From Ruminococcus sp. (GTDB lineage: Bacteria > Bacillota > Clostridia > Oscillospirales > Ruminococcaceae): 64,000 nucleotides of DNA. The notes under the pieces are model-generated. The model made no database searches. It worked only from the letters and a program-made list of their open reading frames with translations, and was not told the DNA's origin. The translations under genes and the position numbers were made by a program. This document shows, one piece after another, positions 16,795 to 25,221 of this stretch (positions are counted from its first letter, which is position 1; each line of letters begins with the position of its first letter). The stretch covers positions 1 to 64,000 of the forward strand of contig JAFWSI010000034.1 of NCBI GenBank assembly GCA_017519415.1, written 5' to 3'.

Positions 16795-17547
16795 TCACCA
16801 CATGAATTCAACATCGGGAGCTTTTACCATGTTGATCTCCGGCTCGGGCTCTGAGAGCTGCTGCTCCTTTTCTTCCCTGAGGATAGCCTTAGCAAGCTCC
16901 TCCATTTCAACGATCTCATGGAAATAGTCGTTCAGCGGCTGCAATGCCCTGAACACCTCAGCAGTATGCTCGGCTATCCTGCGTGAAAAGAGCTCCTCAG
17001 GGTCGCTGACCTCAGTGTACACACTGAATCCCTTTTTCACGAAAAAAGGCTCAAGTCCGAGAACGGGACAGGGCTTTTTCCGCTTGTACTCGTCACCGCC
17101 GACGGTAAGTCCGTGTTTTTCAACAAGTTCTGTTATCATGTTGAGAAAGGGCCCGGAGTCTTCAAGAAGTCCGCTGCGGAAACGCTCCATAACGGCAGCT
17201 TCAGGCTTGGAGATACGGAATCCGAACTCCGCCCCCTCGGGAGAAAGCTCAAAATACAGTGTGGGAGTCCTGTTCCAGTACCATGCGTCATAACGGACGT
17301 ATATCCACATAGTATCGCGGTAATGCAGATACGGAGCAAAATTCTCATCGCGGTATATCCTGCCCACCTTGTATATCATGCCCTCCGTATCGGCAAAGGG
17401 AGCAAAAAGCTCCTCGCCGAGGGCTTTCATGGGCTCGAATACCTTCTCCGTGTAGACAGATTTACGGGGCTCGAACCATTCCTTATTGTTGTTGTGTCTT
17501 ATACCGAGGAGAAATTCCGGTGCCTCCTTTGAAAAACCTTCAAACAT
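16795..17547 (-). CDS. DUF2461 family protein
   Basis: 250 aa. Matches the DUF2461/TIGR02453 family: FLLGIRHNNNKEWFEPRKSVY near the start, YRDTMWIYVRYDA in the middle, and LYFELSPEGAEFGFRI. No catalytic assignment exists for the family that I know of. Start set by AAAGGATAAACA before the ATG. Its stop codon abuts a dispersed repeat, and its upstream side is hairpin-rich non-coding DNA, so the gene stands alone. Confidence 0.8.
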   Translation of the reverse strand: MFEGFSKEAPEFLLGIRHNNNKEWFEPRKSVYTEKVFEPMKALGEELFAPFADTEGMIYKVGRIYRDENFAPYLHYRDTMWIYVRYDAWYWNRTPTLYFELSPEGAEFGFRISKPEAAVMERFRSGLLEDSGPFLNMITELVEKHGLTVGGDEYKRKKPCPVLGLEPFFVKKGFSVYTEVSDPEELFSRRIAEHTAEVFRALQPLNDYFHEIVEMEELAKAILREEKEQQLSEPEPEINMVKAPDVEFMW

Positions 17548-17604
17548 TGTTTATCCTTTCCTAAATCAAACTTTAGCAGCATGCCGCTGCACCCTTGTGA
17601 ATTC

Positions 17605-17714
17605 AAAACAGTCCGGTGGACTGTTTTTGAGAGGGTGACTCTCTGCTGTGCAGGGAGATGTCCGCAGGACAGAGGGTGCCGAGCCCGATCAGGGACGCCT
17701 TGCAAGAGAAGGCG
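17605..17714. repeat. Array of short hairpins
   Basis: Successive stem-loops: AAAACAGTCC-GGT-GGACTGTTTT (17605-17627, a strong terminator-like hairpin on both strands), GAGAG-GGTGA-CTCTC (17629-17643), TGTCC-GCA-GGACA (17659-17671) and a CGCCTT/AAGGCG pair (about 17696-17714). The stretch is non-coding in all frames. It looks like a structured RNA or a decayed palindromic repeat element. The rest of 17548-17880 shows nothing else I can name. Confidence 0.45.
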
Positions 17715-17884
17715 TTTCCTACATAGCCAACAGCTAAGGGCTAAAGGCTTCATAATTTAACGGCAAAGCCATTCAATTATGATTTATTATAGCACATGGA
17801 GCAGCATAATTCAAGCGGTTCGGATGATAGCCATAATTTTACAGCAATATCGTCCTAATTTTTCTCCTCACAGGGGTGGAAAAG

Positions 17885-18053
17885 TTTTCAACATTGTGTT
17901 GAAATAGCTGTGGATTCATATGTTCGATTGTTGAGAACACTGTGGAAAATGTGGAAAACAACGCAGAATACACTTTTTGGAAGCCAATAAAAGTTGAAAA
18001 CCCTGTGGATAATCAGGGAAAATGTGTAAACAATAAATATGCGTTGTGGAAAA
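17885..18053. other. DnaA-box-like cluster distant from oriC
   Basis: About nine 9-mers close to the DnaA box in 170 bp: TTTTCAACA (17885), TGTTGAAAT (17897), TGTGGATTC (17909), TGTTGAGAA (17930), TGTGGAAAA (17941, 17950 and 18045), the exact consensus TGTGGATAA (18004) and TGTGTAAAC (18023). Several match the TGTTGAAAA variant that predominates around dnaA. The stretch is AT-rich and lies directly upstream of a small lipoprotein gene. It could be a DnaA titration or regulatory cluster, or a secondary origin element. Confidence 0.5.
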
Positions 18054-18091
18054 CGACTCCACAACAATTCTAAGTAAAGGATATGATTTGT

Positions 18092-18415
18092 ATGAAAAAG
18101 CTTTTAGCAATATGCTCCATATTTTTTACTGTTTGTGCGACTCTCACAGGCTGCGGAGACAACAACGACGGCCACTATTCGGACGACGGAAACGGTATCG
18201 TCACAGAGCACGTCACAACGGAGAAAAGATATGAGACAACTGCCGAAAGAACCACGGATTCTGTCAGGGACAGAGTCGAGGACGCCGCCGACGGTATCGG
18301 TGATGCGGGCAAGGACCTTATCGACGGAGCCAAAAATGCCGCCGATGATATAATCGACGGCGCCGACGGCGAGCCCGAGCACGAAACAACGACAGCTGTG
18401 ACCGATCACAGATAA
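18092..18415 (+). CDS. Small acidic lipoprotein
   Basis: 107 aa from the ATG at 18092 (AGGA 10 nt upstream; an ATG 9 nt earlier lacks room for a site). Lipobox LTGC, then a Thr/Glu-rich segment (TTEKRYETTAERTT) and an Asp/Ala-rich amphipathic region with repeats of the type DGxGDAGKDLIDGAKNAADDIIDGA. Low complexity; no family recognised. The gene is bracketed by the DnaA-box-like cluster upstream and a terminator-like hairpin (GGCGGACTT/AAGTCCGCC, 18421-18439) downstream. Confidence 0.65.
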   Translation: MKKLLAICSIFFTVCATLTGCGDNNDGHYSDDGNGIVTEHVTTEKRYETTAERTTDSVRDRVEDAADGIGDAGKDLIDGAKNAADDIIDGADGEPEHETTTAVTDHR

Positions 18416-18441
18416 GCAAAGGCGGACTTAAAGTCCGCCTC

Positions 18442-18530
18442 GAGCTGAGCCAGCTCGACCGCGACCACGTTGTCGCTCGTAAGCTCGCTTACTTTATTAA
18501 AAAACAATGCTCGTACATCGCTTGCAGCAC
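18442..18530 (+). repeat. 89-nt dispersed repeat, copy P
   Basis: Begins GAGCTGAGCCAGCTCGACC and ends CGTACATCGCTTGCAGCAC. It is the inverted partner of 16705-16793. Like that copy it lies just behind a gene's 3' end and in the same orientation relative to it, here separated by one GC hairpin. Confidence 0.7.
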
Positions 18531-18580
18531 CATCCGACCACTTTACATTTTTAAGAAACGCAAAAAGCGTCCATTTATAA

Positions 18581-18828
18581 TTAATGTGAACTCAATAACC
18601 GCCTTATGGCGGTTATTGCCCTGAACAGAGTTCAGGGGGCGCAAATTCTTTATAATTTGAGGAATTTGCGCATCACATTACTTTATGTCAGGCTCATTTT
18701 GCCCTGAAGGGCAAAACAAGGTGCAGGAAAAATTATCGGGATATTTATTTTTTCCTGCACCCTGACAACTGAAAATCGGCTTTCAAAAGCTGTATAAAGC
18801 CGATTTTCAGTTGTTGAGCAGACATTAA
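18581..18828. mobile_element. MITE-like structured repeat, copy 1 (248 bp)
   Basis: Ends are TTAATGT (18581-18587) and ACATTAA (18822-18828), and the outer inverted repeat extends imperfectly to CTCAA/TTGAG. Inside, in order, are AATAACCGCC-TTAT-GGCGGTTATT, a GAAC/GTTC hairpin, GCGCAAATTC...GAATTTGCGC, GCATCACATTACTTTATGTCAGG, a GGTGCAGGAAAAA/TTTTTTCCTGCACC hairpin, and a long terminal hairpin with an 18-bp stem. A shorter copy with the same ends and modules lies at 62095-62272. No ORF. It lies between convergent genes, 4 bp from the stop of the dipeptidase gene. Confidence 0.7.
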
Positions 18829-18832
18829 TTAA

Positions 18833-20128
18833 TCAACAGCACAGCTCTGCCATTGCCTCTGCCATTATCTCCGCATTTTTCAGCAGATTGTCCACGGTTA
18901 TGAACTCGTCGGGACTGTGCATATGTCCGTCCTCATCGGGAAACTCCGCACCGAAGGCAACTCCGCCATCTATCTCATGGACGTAGGTGCCGCCGCCGAT
19001 AGCTATACACCGACCTTTATCGCCTGTTACGCGCTCATATACACGGAGGAGCGCCTGCACGAAATCACTGTTTTCATCGGTACAGTGGGGCTCCACGCCC
19101 TCGCAGGAATCGATGTCAAAGCCCGCTTCACGGAGCCTTCCGCATATTATCTCGGTTATCTCCGCCTTTGTACGGTCAAGAGGAAAGCGTATATCGATAC
19201 CGCCCTTGATACGTCCGTTTTCGGTACTCAGCATGGACAGCACACAGGTCATATCTCCCGATAATTCGTCGCTGAAGCCCAGTCCGCAGCTCTTTCCGTT
19301 GAACTCGCCGTGGGGGAAGAGCTCCCCGAGGGAGGAAAGCAGCATATTCTCGCCGTAATAGCCGTGAAGAAACATTGTTATGGCATTGTCGCCCTTTTCC
19401 GGAGTTGAAGCATGAGCAGAAATACCCTCGTAGACTGCGTCCTCTTCCTCCTCGTCATCGTTCAGAAAGGTAACGGTGCAGAACTGCGGAACAGCGTTTA
19501 TCACCGTTCCTGCCTGTATATCGAGGATCTCCTCATCGTCAAAATCCGATGAAAAATACACTCTCAGCATACCCTTTTCCGCATTTATCACGGGATACTC
19601 GCCGTCGGGAGTGAACACCATTGACGGTAAATCGCACTTTTTGCGGTAGTACTCCATATCTGCGGAGCCGTTCTCCTCGTTGGTGCCGAAGATAAGGCGG
19701 ACGCCCTTTTTCAGCGGCAGTCCCAGCTCCTTTACGGCTCTTGCGGCAAAGAGCGCCGCAACGGCAGGTCCCTTGTCGTCAATGGCACCGCGGCCCACAA
19801 GTTTGTCCGTTTCGGGCTCGTACCTGAGCACAAAGGGATCTGTAGTCCAGCCTGCACCCACAGGCACCACGTCAAGGTGAGTAAGTACGGCAAGCTCCGG
19901 TGCAAGGCTGTTTATATCCGCAGAGCCTGCGTAGTTATCAACATTATCGACGATAAATCCGTACTCCCCGCACTTTTTCAGCATAAGCTCCAGTGCTCTT
20001 GCGGGCTCATGACCGAAGGGACAGTCCTTGTCCGCTTTTCCCTGTATACTGGGTACTGCCACGAGCTCGCCGAGAAAATCGATCATTTCCTGTCTGTGCT
20101 CCTCGAGATATTCTCTGATCTTAGTCAT
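18833..20128 (-). CDS. pepV: M20-family dipeptidase, PepV/Sapep type
   Basis: 431 aa. Metal-binding motifs of the M20 family are in place: HLDVVPVG (His near residue 84), GRGAIDDKGP (bridging Asp) and GTNEENGS (Glu pair), with the final His in the C-terminal AEFPDEDGHMHSPDEF. It should hydrolyse short peptides in the cytosol with Mn or Zn. N-terminal VAVPSIQGKA matches the Sapep subfamily. Monocistronic; start set by AGGAGGC upstream of 20128. Confidence 0.9.
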   Translation of the reverse strand: MTKIREYLEEHRQEMIDFLGELVAVPSIQGKADKDCPFGHEPARALELMLKKCGEYGFIVDNVDNYAGSADINSLAPELAVLTHLDVVPVGAGWTTDPFVLRYEPETDKLVGRGAIDDKGPAVAALFAARAVKELGLPLKKGVRLIFGTNEENGSADMEYYRKKCDLPSMVFTPDGEYPVINAEKGMLRVYFSSDFDDEEILDIQAGTVINAVPQFCTVTFLNDDEEEEDAVYEGISAHASTPEKGDNAITMFLHGYYGENMLLSSLGELFPHGEFNGKSCGLGFSDELSGDMTCVLSMLSTENGRIKGGIDIRFPLDRTKAEITEIICGRLREAGFDIDSCEGVEPHCTDENSDFVQALLRVYERVTGDKGRCIAIGGGTYVHEIDGGVAFGAEFPDEDGHMHSPDEFITVDNLLKNAEIMAEAMAELCC

Positions 20129-20164
20129 TCAAGCCTCCTGTATATGGTCGTATAACACAAAAAA

Positions 20165-20184
20165 CCGCAGTATGGCTACTGCGG
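20165..20184 (-). terminator. Terminator of the ABC ATPase gene
   Basis: CCGCAG / CTGCGG hairpin, followed on the minus strand by TTTTTTGTG. A second strong hairpin, GTACAC...GTGTAC around 20196-20223, lies between it and the gene. Confidence 0.75.
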
Positions 20185-20257
20185 CAGATTTTGCGTGTAC
20201 ACAGCGTCTCCCGACGCCGTGTACCAAGAAAGAAAGGATAAATATGAAAAGAATTAA

Positions 20258-21388
20258 TCAGTTAACAATTGCCTTTTCTGTTTCCTTATCAAAGATGTGG
20301 ATCCTGTTGGGATCGATAGCGACCTTTATTTCATCGCCCGATCTTGCAGTTGATCTGGGGCTTACTCTTGCTGTAAGCGGGATACCCTCGCATACGAGGT
20401 AGAGGTAAGTCTCAGCACCCATCAATTCTGTGATCTCAACGTTAGCGTCGATAACACCTGTGGAAGCGTTTGAAAGGTACATTTCCTCATCGTGGATAGA
20501 CTCGGGACGAACACCGAGGATGATTTCCTTGCCAACATAGTGGTTGAGCTCTTCGTTAACCTTTGACTCGGGAACGATGATCTGATACTTTGTACCTCTT
20601 GAGCCGTCGCCGCCGAATTCAACGATGAACTGACCGTACTCTTCCTTGAGAGTAGCGTCGATGAAGTTCATCTGAGGTGAGCCGAGGAAGCCTGCAACGA
20701 ACTTGTTTACAGGGTTCTCGTAGAGAGCCTGAGGAGTATCTACCTGCTGAACGAAACCGTCCTTCATACATACGATTCTGTCGCCCATTGTCATAGCCTC
20801 AGTCTGATCGTGAGTTACGTAAATAAATGTAGTACCCAGCTTCTTGTGGATCTTTGCGATCTCGGTTCTCATCTGAGCACGGAGCTTAGCGTCGAGGTTC
20901 GAGAGAGGCTCGTCGAGAAGGAATACCTTAGGTGAACGAACGATAGCACGGCCGAGAGCAACTCTCTGTCTCTGACCGCCCGACATTGCCTTGGGCTTTC
21001 TGTCGAGGAGGTGTGTAAGGTCGAGGATCTTAGCTGCCTCATTTACCTTTCTCTCGATCTCTTCCTTGGGAACCTTACGGAGCTTGAGTCCGAAAGCCAT
21101 GTTATCGAATACTGTCATGTGAGGATAGAGAGCGTAGTTCTGGAAAACCATCGCAATATCTCTGTCCTTGGGAGCTATATCATTAACAAGACGGTCGCCG
21201 ATGTAAAGCTCGCCCTCTGAGATCTCCTCAAGTCCGGCGATCATACGGAGAGTTGTTGACTTACCGCAACCGGATGGTCCAACGAGAACGATGAACTCCT
21301 TGTCTCTTATCTCTAAATTAACATCCGAAACAGCTACAACGCCGCCCGGATATTTCTTATAAATGCCTTTTAGTGTTAAACCTGCCAT
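20258..21388 (-). CDS. ugpC: Carbohydrate ABC transporter ATPase, MsmX/UgpC type
   Basis: 376 aa. Walker [10 protein letters not shown] (near 37-45), Q-loop [10 protein letters not shown], signature [15 protein letters not shown], Walker B VFLLDEP, D-loop SNLDAKLR and switch His in YVTHDQTEA. The C-terminal 130 residues form the regulatory OB-fold (TOBE) domain typical of MalK/MsmX/UgpC. No permease or binding-protein gene is nearby, which fits the shared ATPase that powers several sugar importers in Firmicutes. It would feed a fibre degrader with oligosaccharides. Confidence 0.9.
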   Translation of the reverse strand: MAGLTLKGIYKKYPGGVVAVSDVNLEIRDKEFIVLVGPSGCGKSTTLRMIAGLEEISEGELYIGDRLVNDIAPKDRDIAMVFQNYALYPHMTVFDNMAFGLKLRKVPKEEIERKVNEAAKILDLTHLLDRKPKAMSGGQRQRVALGRAIVRSPKVFLLDEPLSNLDAKLRAQMRTEIAKIHKKLGTTFIYVTHDQTEAMTMGDRIVCMKDGFVQQVDTPQALYENPVNKFVAGFLGSPQMNFIDATLKEEYGQFIVEFGGDGSRGTKYQIIVPESKVNEELNHYVGKEIILGVRPESIHDEEMYLSNASTGVIDANVEITELMGAETYLYLVCEGIPLTARVSPRSTARSGDEIKVAIDPNRIHIFDKETEKAIVN

Positions 21389-21499
21389 TTAATCCAGTCC
21401 TCCAGTTCAAAATTTTATGCCGATACATTTGTACATTATCAGCTATGATAATATAATAACACATTATGAGATTTTTTGCAAGTTGCTAAATCGCCAAAC

Positions 21500-22285
21500 T
21501 TACAAATGGTTGTTTATTAGATTTGCCGAAAAAACAGCGGAAAAACGCTTACAAAAAAGGTCAAAATCCATTGGTTCAAACAAGTTTTCAACATCTTTGT
21601 GCAATAATTCCATACTATCTCCGATTGCCAGTTTTTCGGGCAAAACCAATGCTCCGAGAGAAACTCTCATCAGCAGCTCGACGTGATTTCCCACAGCTGC
21701 AAACATTCTCTTCACCTGATGATACTTTCCCTCGAAAAGCTCTATAAAAGCCAATTTATCGCTCAATTCCGAGACTGCCGCCCGAGCGGGCAGACAAGTC
21801 TCCCCGTCGGCGAGGGTAATGCCCTCCGCAAATTTGTTAATATAATTATTCTCAAACGGTCTGTCAAGTTTCACAATATAAATTTTTGAGATATGACGCC
21901 TCGGCGAGAGCATTCTGTGAGCCAGCTCTCCGTCGTCGGTGACCAGCAATGCGCCCGTTGAATCCTTGTCCAGACGGCCTGCGGGGAACATACCCTTTGT
22001 GCGCATTTCGGGCGGTATCAGACTTATGACGGTCTCTCCGTCCTTATCGTCCGTAGAGCACACATAGCCCTGAGGCTTGTTGAGGAGTATATAACGGAAG
22101 CGGCTGCTTCTCAGAGCCTGCCCGCATACTGTCACATCGGCGTTTTCCGCATCTATCTTCACATCGGGACGCTTCACGGCGGCTCCGTCAACGGTTATCC
22201 TGCCCTTTGCCGCAAGCTCCTTTATCTGACTGCGGGAGTACTCCGTGCGCTCGGAGATATACTTATCGAGTCTGACCTGTGCCAT
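21500..22285 (-). CDS. RsuA-family pseudouridine synthase
   Basis: 261 aa from MAQVRLDKY, with AAGGAGCAGTC upstream; a longer in-frame start at 22339 would add 18 residues and is unlikely. N-terminal S4 RNA-binding domain (RLDKYISERTEYSRSQIKELA), then the catalytic domain with GRLDKDSTGALLVTDDG, whose first Asp is the nucleophile, and EGKYHQVKRMFAAVGN. Probably modifies 16S or 23S rRNA; position unknown. RluB/RluE-type alternatives are less likely given the GRLD context. Confidence 0.9.
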   Translation of the reverse strand: MAQVRLDKYISERTEYSRSQIKELAAKGRITVDGAAVKRPDVKIDAENADVTVCGQALRSSRFRYILLNKPQGYVCSTDDKDGETVISLIPPEMRTKGMFPAGRLDKDSTGALLVTDDGELAHRMLSPRRHISKIYIVKLDRPFENNYINKFAEGITLADGETCLPARAAVSELSDKLAFIELFEGKYHQVKRMFAAVGNHVELLMRVSLGALVLPEKLAIGDSMELLHKDVENLFEPMDFDLFCKRFSAVFSANLINNHL

Positions 22286-22359
22286 GACTGCTCCTTCCTG
22301 CATAAACTGCCTGTACTGCCGAATAAGCTGTAGTATCATATCCCGACAGGAGCGATAAT

Positions 22360-22764
22360 ATGAAAAAACCGTATTTTACAGTCCTTGCCGCCGCGGTATT
22401 CGCCCTTACCGCCTGCGGCAGCAAAAAATCTGCCTGCTCTGCCGTAACAGCGGGAGAGCCTTCACAGCGCACAGACTATTTCGCCTCTCACGGCTGGGAG
22501 GTGGAGGAGCTCTCGGAAAGCACGGTTACCATACCTGCCGTATTTTCGGAGGTGTACGAGAAATATGCTCTCATGCAGGACAGACAGGGGCTCCCCCTGA
22601 GAGAATATGCGGGCAGGGAGGCCCGTCTTTTTACATACAAGGTAAAAAATTACAGCCCTGAAAGCAGGAATATGCTCGCAGAGCTGCTTGTATGCGACAA
22701 TACCGCAGTCGCCTCGATGATATACAGCGAGGACGGCGGAAGTATCTCTGTTCCCGTCAGCTGA
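22360..22764 (+). CDS. DUF4830-type small lipoprotein
   Basis: 134 aa. Lipobox LTAC (Cys19), then GWEVEELSESTVTIPAVFSEVYEKYALMQ and REARLFTYKVKNY, the layout of the DUF4830 family common in clostridia. Function is unknown. Divergent from the pseudouridine synthase and convergent with the DUF4870-like gene (1 bp gap). Confidence 0.7.
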   Translation: MKKPYFTVLAAAVFALTACGSKKSACSAVTAGEPSQRTDYFASHGWEVEELSESTVTIPAVFSEVYEKYALMQDRQGLPLREYAGREARLFTYKVKNYSPESRNMLAELLVCDNTAVASMIYSEDGGSISVPVS

Positions 22765-22765
22765 C

Positions 22766-23137
22766 TCAGAATACGTTGAGAAGATTGCCGACAACGGGTA
22801 TCCTGTAAGCCTTGCCCTTGACTGCGCCGATGATGAAAACAATGAGTACAGCCAGGATAGCAAGCCAGATAACTAAGTTAAGAATAACTCCAAGCACGGG
22901 GATAAATGCAAGTATTACCCTTACAACGCTCATAACAATGAGTGTGATGAGCCATGTAAGACACTGATTTGAGTGGAATTTGCAGTATGTTGAGTTCTTA
23001 TCGCCGCAGATAGGAAGGAAAAAGAGTATCGGGATAATGTAAGCGATAATTGCAAGAGGCTTATTTTTCTCTACCTCCTGCGGAACGAATGTCTGCTCCG
23101 TGTTGATGTCGTTGAACTGCTCAAGGAAATTATCCAT
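22766..23137 (-). CDS. DUF4870-like integral membrane protein
   Basis: 123 aa. An acidic 25-residue N-terminus is followed by three or four hydrophobic helices (LAIIAYIIPILFFLPI, CLTWLITLIVMSVVRVILAF, LVIWLAILAVLIVFII), with the KFHSNQ motif between helices 1 and 2 typical of the Tic20/DUF4870 group. It starts 3 bp after nrdR, with its ribosome binding site inside the end of that gene. Confidence 0.75.
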   Translation of the reverse strand: MDNFLEQFNDINTEQTFVPQEVEKNKPLAIIAYIIPILFFLPICGDKNSTYCKFHSNQCLTWLITLIVMSVVRVILAFIPVLGVILNLVIWLAILAVLIVFIIGAVKGKAYRIPVVGNLLNVF

Positions 23138-23140
23138 GTT

Positions 23141-23632
23141 TCATACCTCCGTTTTATTTATTACGGAATTATCTTCCGCATTTTCCTGTTTATCGTCAAA
23201 TTCGCTTATAGCGGCAACAAAGCTGTCAACATCGGTGAAATCCTTGTAGACCGAAGCGAATCTGATATACGAGACCGGGTCTATGTCTCTGAGTCTGTCC
23301 AGGACCAGCTCGCCTATCTCCGTGGATCTGGCAACAGTCCTGAGTGCGTTTGCGTAATAATTCTCCACATAGTTTGCGATTTCGGTGATCTTCTCGGCGG
23401 AGACAGGTCTCTTCTTTATTGCCGAGACTATTCCGTTTATGAGCTTTGCCTTATCGAAGAGCTGGACGCTGCCGTCCCTCTTCTCCACCATGAGAAGCGG
23501 TATCTCCACTGCCTCATAGGTATTGAACCTCTCGCCGCACCTTGCGCATTCTCTCCTGCGCTTTGTCTTGTCGTCAACAGGCCGCGAGTCTATTACCTTC
23601 AGTTCTTCATATCCGCAGTAAGGACATTTCAT
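23141..23632 (-). CDS. nrdR: Transcriptional repressor NrdR
   Basis: 163 aa. N-terminal zinc ribbon (CPYC, CARC) and ATP-cone domain (EKRDGSVQLFDKAKLINGI...). NrdR represses ribonucleotide reductase operons by sensing dATP/ATP. The usual 150-aa core is followed by an acidic tail (ENAEDNSVINKTEV). It overlaps the upstream isomerase-like gene by 4 bp (ATGA). Confidence 0.95.
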   Translation of the reverse strand: MKCPYCGYEELKVIDSRPVDDKTKRRRECARCGERFNTYEAVEIPLLMVEKRDGSVQLFDKAKLINGIVSAIKKRPVSAEKITEIANYVENYYANALRTVARSTEIGELVLDRLRDIDPVSYIRFASVYKDFTDVDSFVAAISEFDDKQENAEDNSVINKTEV

Positions 23633-24432
23633 AATTCCTGCTCCCTGCCGTAAGGCTCGGTGAGCCTTGTAAGTTTATTATAGCTTGACACAAGATCGCT
23701 TATACCGCTCCAGCCGCTTCTGTACAGCTCGAGGATAACAGAGCAATCGGGATTATAACCTGCAAGTCTGTCAAAAAACTGTCTGAAATTGAATCTGCCT
23801 CTTCCGATGAGGAGACAGTCGCCCATTTCTCCGGAATCGCTTATATGAATGTGTACCGTTCTGTCTCCCGCCGCCTCAAGGAACTTCACCGGCTCCTCAC
23901 CGAAGCGTATGGCCTGCTTTGTATCGAGAACGAAAGCGAATTCATTTCCCAGCATGGTCCTTATTTCCTTTATGAATGCGGAGCTTGCGCTCTTGCAGCG
24001 CGAAACATTCTCAACAGCCACGGTAACTCCGAATTCCTGTCCGAGACGGTAGAGCTTTGAATAGCGCTCGCAGTATATCTCGCTGTTGCAGAAGGACGAG
24101 GGCTTGCCGCCGTGAAAAACGAATATATCCGCTCCCACAATATTCATGAAACGGAAGTAGAGCTTGTAATATTCAAGCATATCGCTGACTCTGCGCTCGT
24201 ATTCCGAAAAGAACATCTGCGGCTCCATCTCACATGTAAAGGGGTGGACCGAGGGGCATTTAATATCGAATCTTTTCATAAGATTGGCGATACCGTGAGC
24301 ATAATTCCTTTTAAGCTCGGAATGGGTATTGAGAAACAATTCAACACAGGAAACCCCGTTTACGGCAAGGTCGTAAAGAGCCTCCTCCACGGGCTTCGGA
24401 TAAAGGCAGGCAGTTGAAACACCCGTTATCAT
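23629..24432 (-). CDS. Xylose isomerase-like TIM barrel protein
   Basis: 267 aa. AP-endonuclease-2/sugar phosphate isomerase-type barrel: GVSTACLYPKPVEEAL, FVFHGGKPSS, VAVENVSRCKS, FVLDTKQAIRFG and VHISDSGEMGDCLLIGRG (metal ligands Glu, Asp and His on successive strands). Substrate unknown. Translationally coupled to nrdR. Confidence 0.8.
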   Translation of the reverse strand: MITGVSTACLYPKPVEEALYDLAVNGVSCVELFLNTHSELKRNYAHGIANLMKRFDIKCPSVHPFTCEMEPQMFFSEYERRVSDMLEYYKLYFRFMNIVGADIFVFHGGKPSSFCNSEIYCERYSKLYRLGQEFGVTVAVENVSRCKSASSAFIKEIRTMLGNEFAFVLDTKQAIRFGEEPVKFLEAAGDRTVHIHISDSGEMGDCLLIGRGRFNFRQFFDRLAGYNPDCSVILELYRSGWSGISDLVSSYNKLTRLTEPYGREQEL

Positions 24433-24616
24433 CCTATCCCTCCTTGCGCTGAACTGATTATATTTTTATTATACCATATTCCTCCCGAAAGTCAATAAGA
24501 AAATCAAAATTTACATACTTCTTTTGTTTACATTTTCCTCTGTGGTATGCCGCGGCACAGAATCTTTATGTCAAAGTATGAGCGTCGGACATATCATAAC
24601 GGGGAGGTGTATAAAT

Positions 24617-25219
24617 ATGCTCAGGGAGATAATTCTCTCCGTTATAATAAGCGTCGATATACTGCTTGCGGCAGCATCATTCAGCGGCAGCGGCATACGG
24701 ATACCGCTTTTTTCCGCCGCTGTCATAGACCTGATATGCTCGGCAGTGCTCTATGTTTCCATGACCTTTTCAAGGCTCATTGTCAGGGTGCTGCCGCTGA
24801 GGGTATGCAGGATTTCCGGAGCCGCAATGCTCATCGCCATAGGTGCGGCTACCATAGTGAAAAGTCTCGTCCGTCACATGGCGGACAGGGGAAGACTGTC
24901 GGAAAGGCTCCGCGGAAGCCCGCTGGCGGTAAAGCTCTTCCTTGACGACACAGCAGCCGACGCCGATCATTCAAAGGTGCTCACGTCGGGAGAAGCCGCT
25001 GTCATAGCGCTGGCAAGCTCCGTTGACTGTGCAGCCACGGGACTTAGCTGCGGATATGACGATATATCCGCTGTGACAGCTTCCGCCGTCACCTTTCTCT
25101 GCGGAGCCTTTGCACTTATGCTGGGGGCTTTTGCAGGCAGAAAAATATCCTCCGCAGGCCATGATCTCTCATGGGTGGGAGGACTTCTTCTTATAATTTT
25201 TGCTGTATCCACAGCCTGA
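24617..25219 (+). CDS. ytaF: YtaF/MntP-like membrane protein
   Basis: 200 aa from the ATG behind GGGGAGGTGTATAAAT. Two sets of three helices with the internal symmetry of the MntP/YtaF family: ILSVIISVDILLAAASF (first half) mirrors GEAAVIALASSVDCAATGLS (second half), joined by the DDTAADADHSKVLTSGEA acidic linker characteristic of YtaF. B. subtilis YtaF is a sporulation membrane protein; MntP exports Mn. Assignment to YtaF rests on the linker. Confidence 0.7.
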   Translation: MLREIILSVIISVDILLAAASFSGSGIRIPLFSAAVIDLICSAVLYVSMTFSRLIVRVLPLRVCRISGAAMLIAIGAATIVKSLVRHMADRGRLSERLRGSPLAVKLFLDDTAADADHSKVLTSGEAAVIALASSVDCAATGLSCGYDDISAVTASAVTFLCGAFALMLGAFAGRKISSAGHDLSWVGGLLLIIFAVSTA

Positions 25220-25221
25220 TC

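Noticed and set aside
17605-17714. CRISPR-like array
   Set aside because: The hairpins differ in sequence and spacing; there are no identical repeats, spacers or cas genes anywhere in the window.
24433-24616. Manganese (yybP-ykoY) riboswitch before the ytaF/MntP-like gene
   Set aside because: The leader is AT-rich and I cannot find the conserved loops of that riboswitch.
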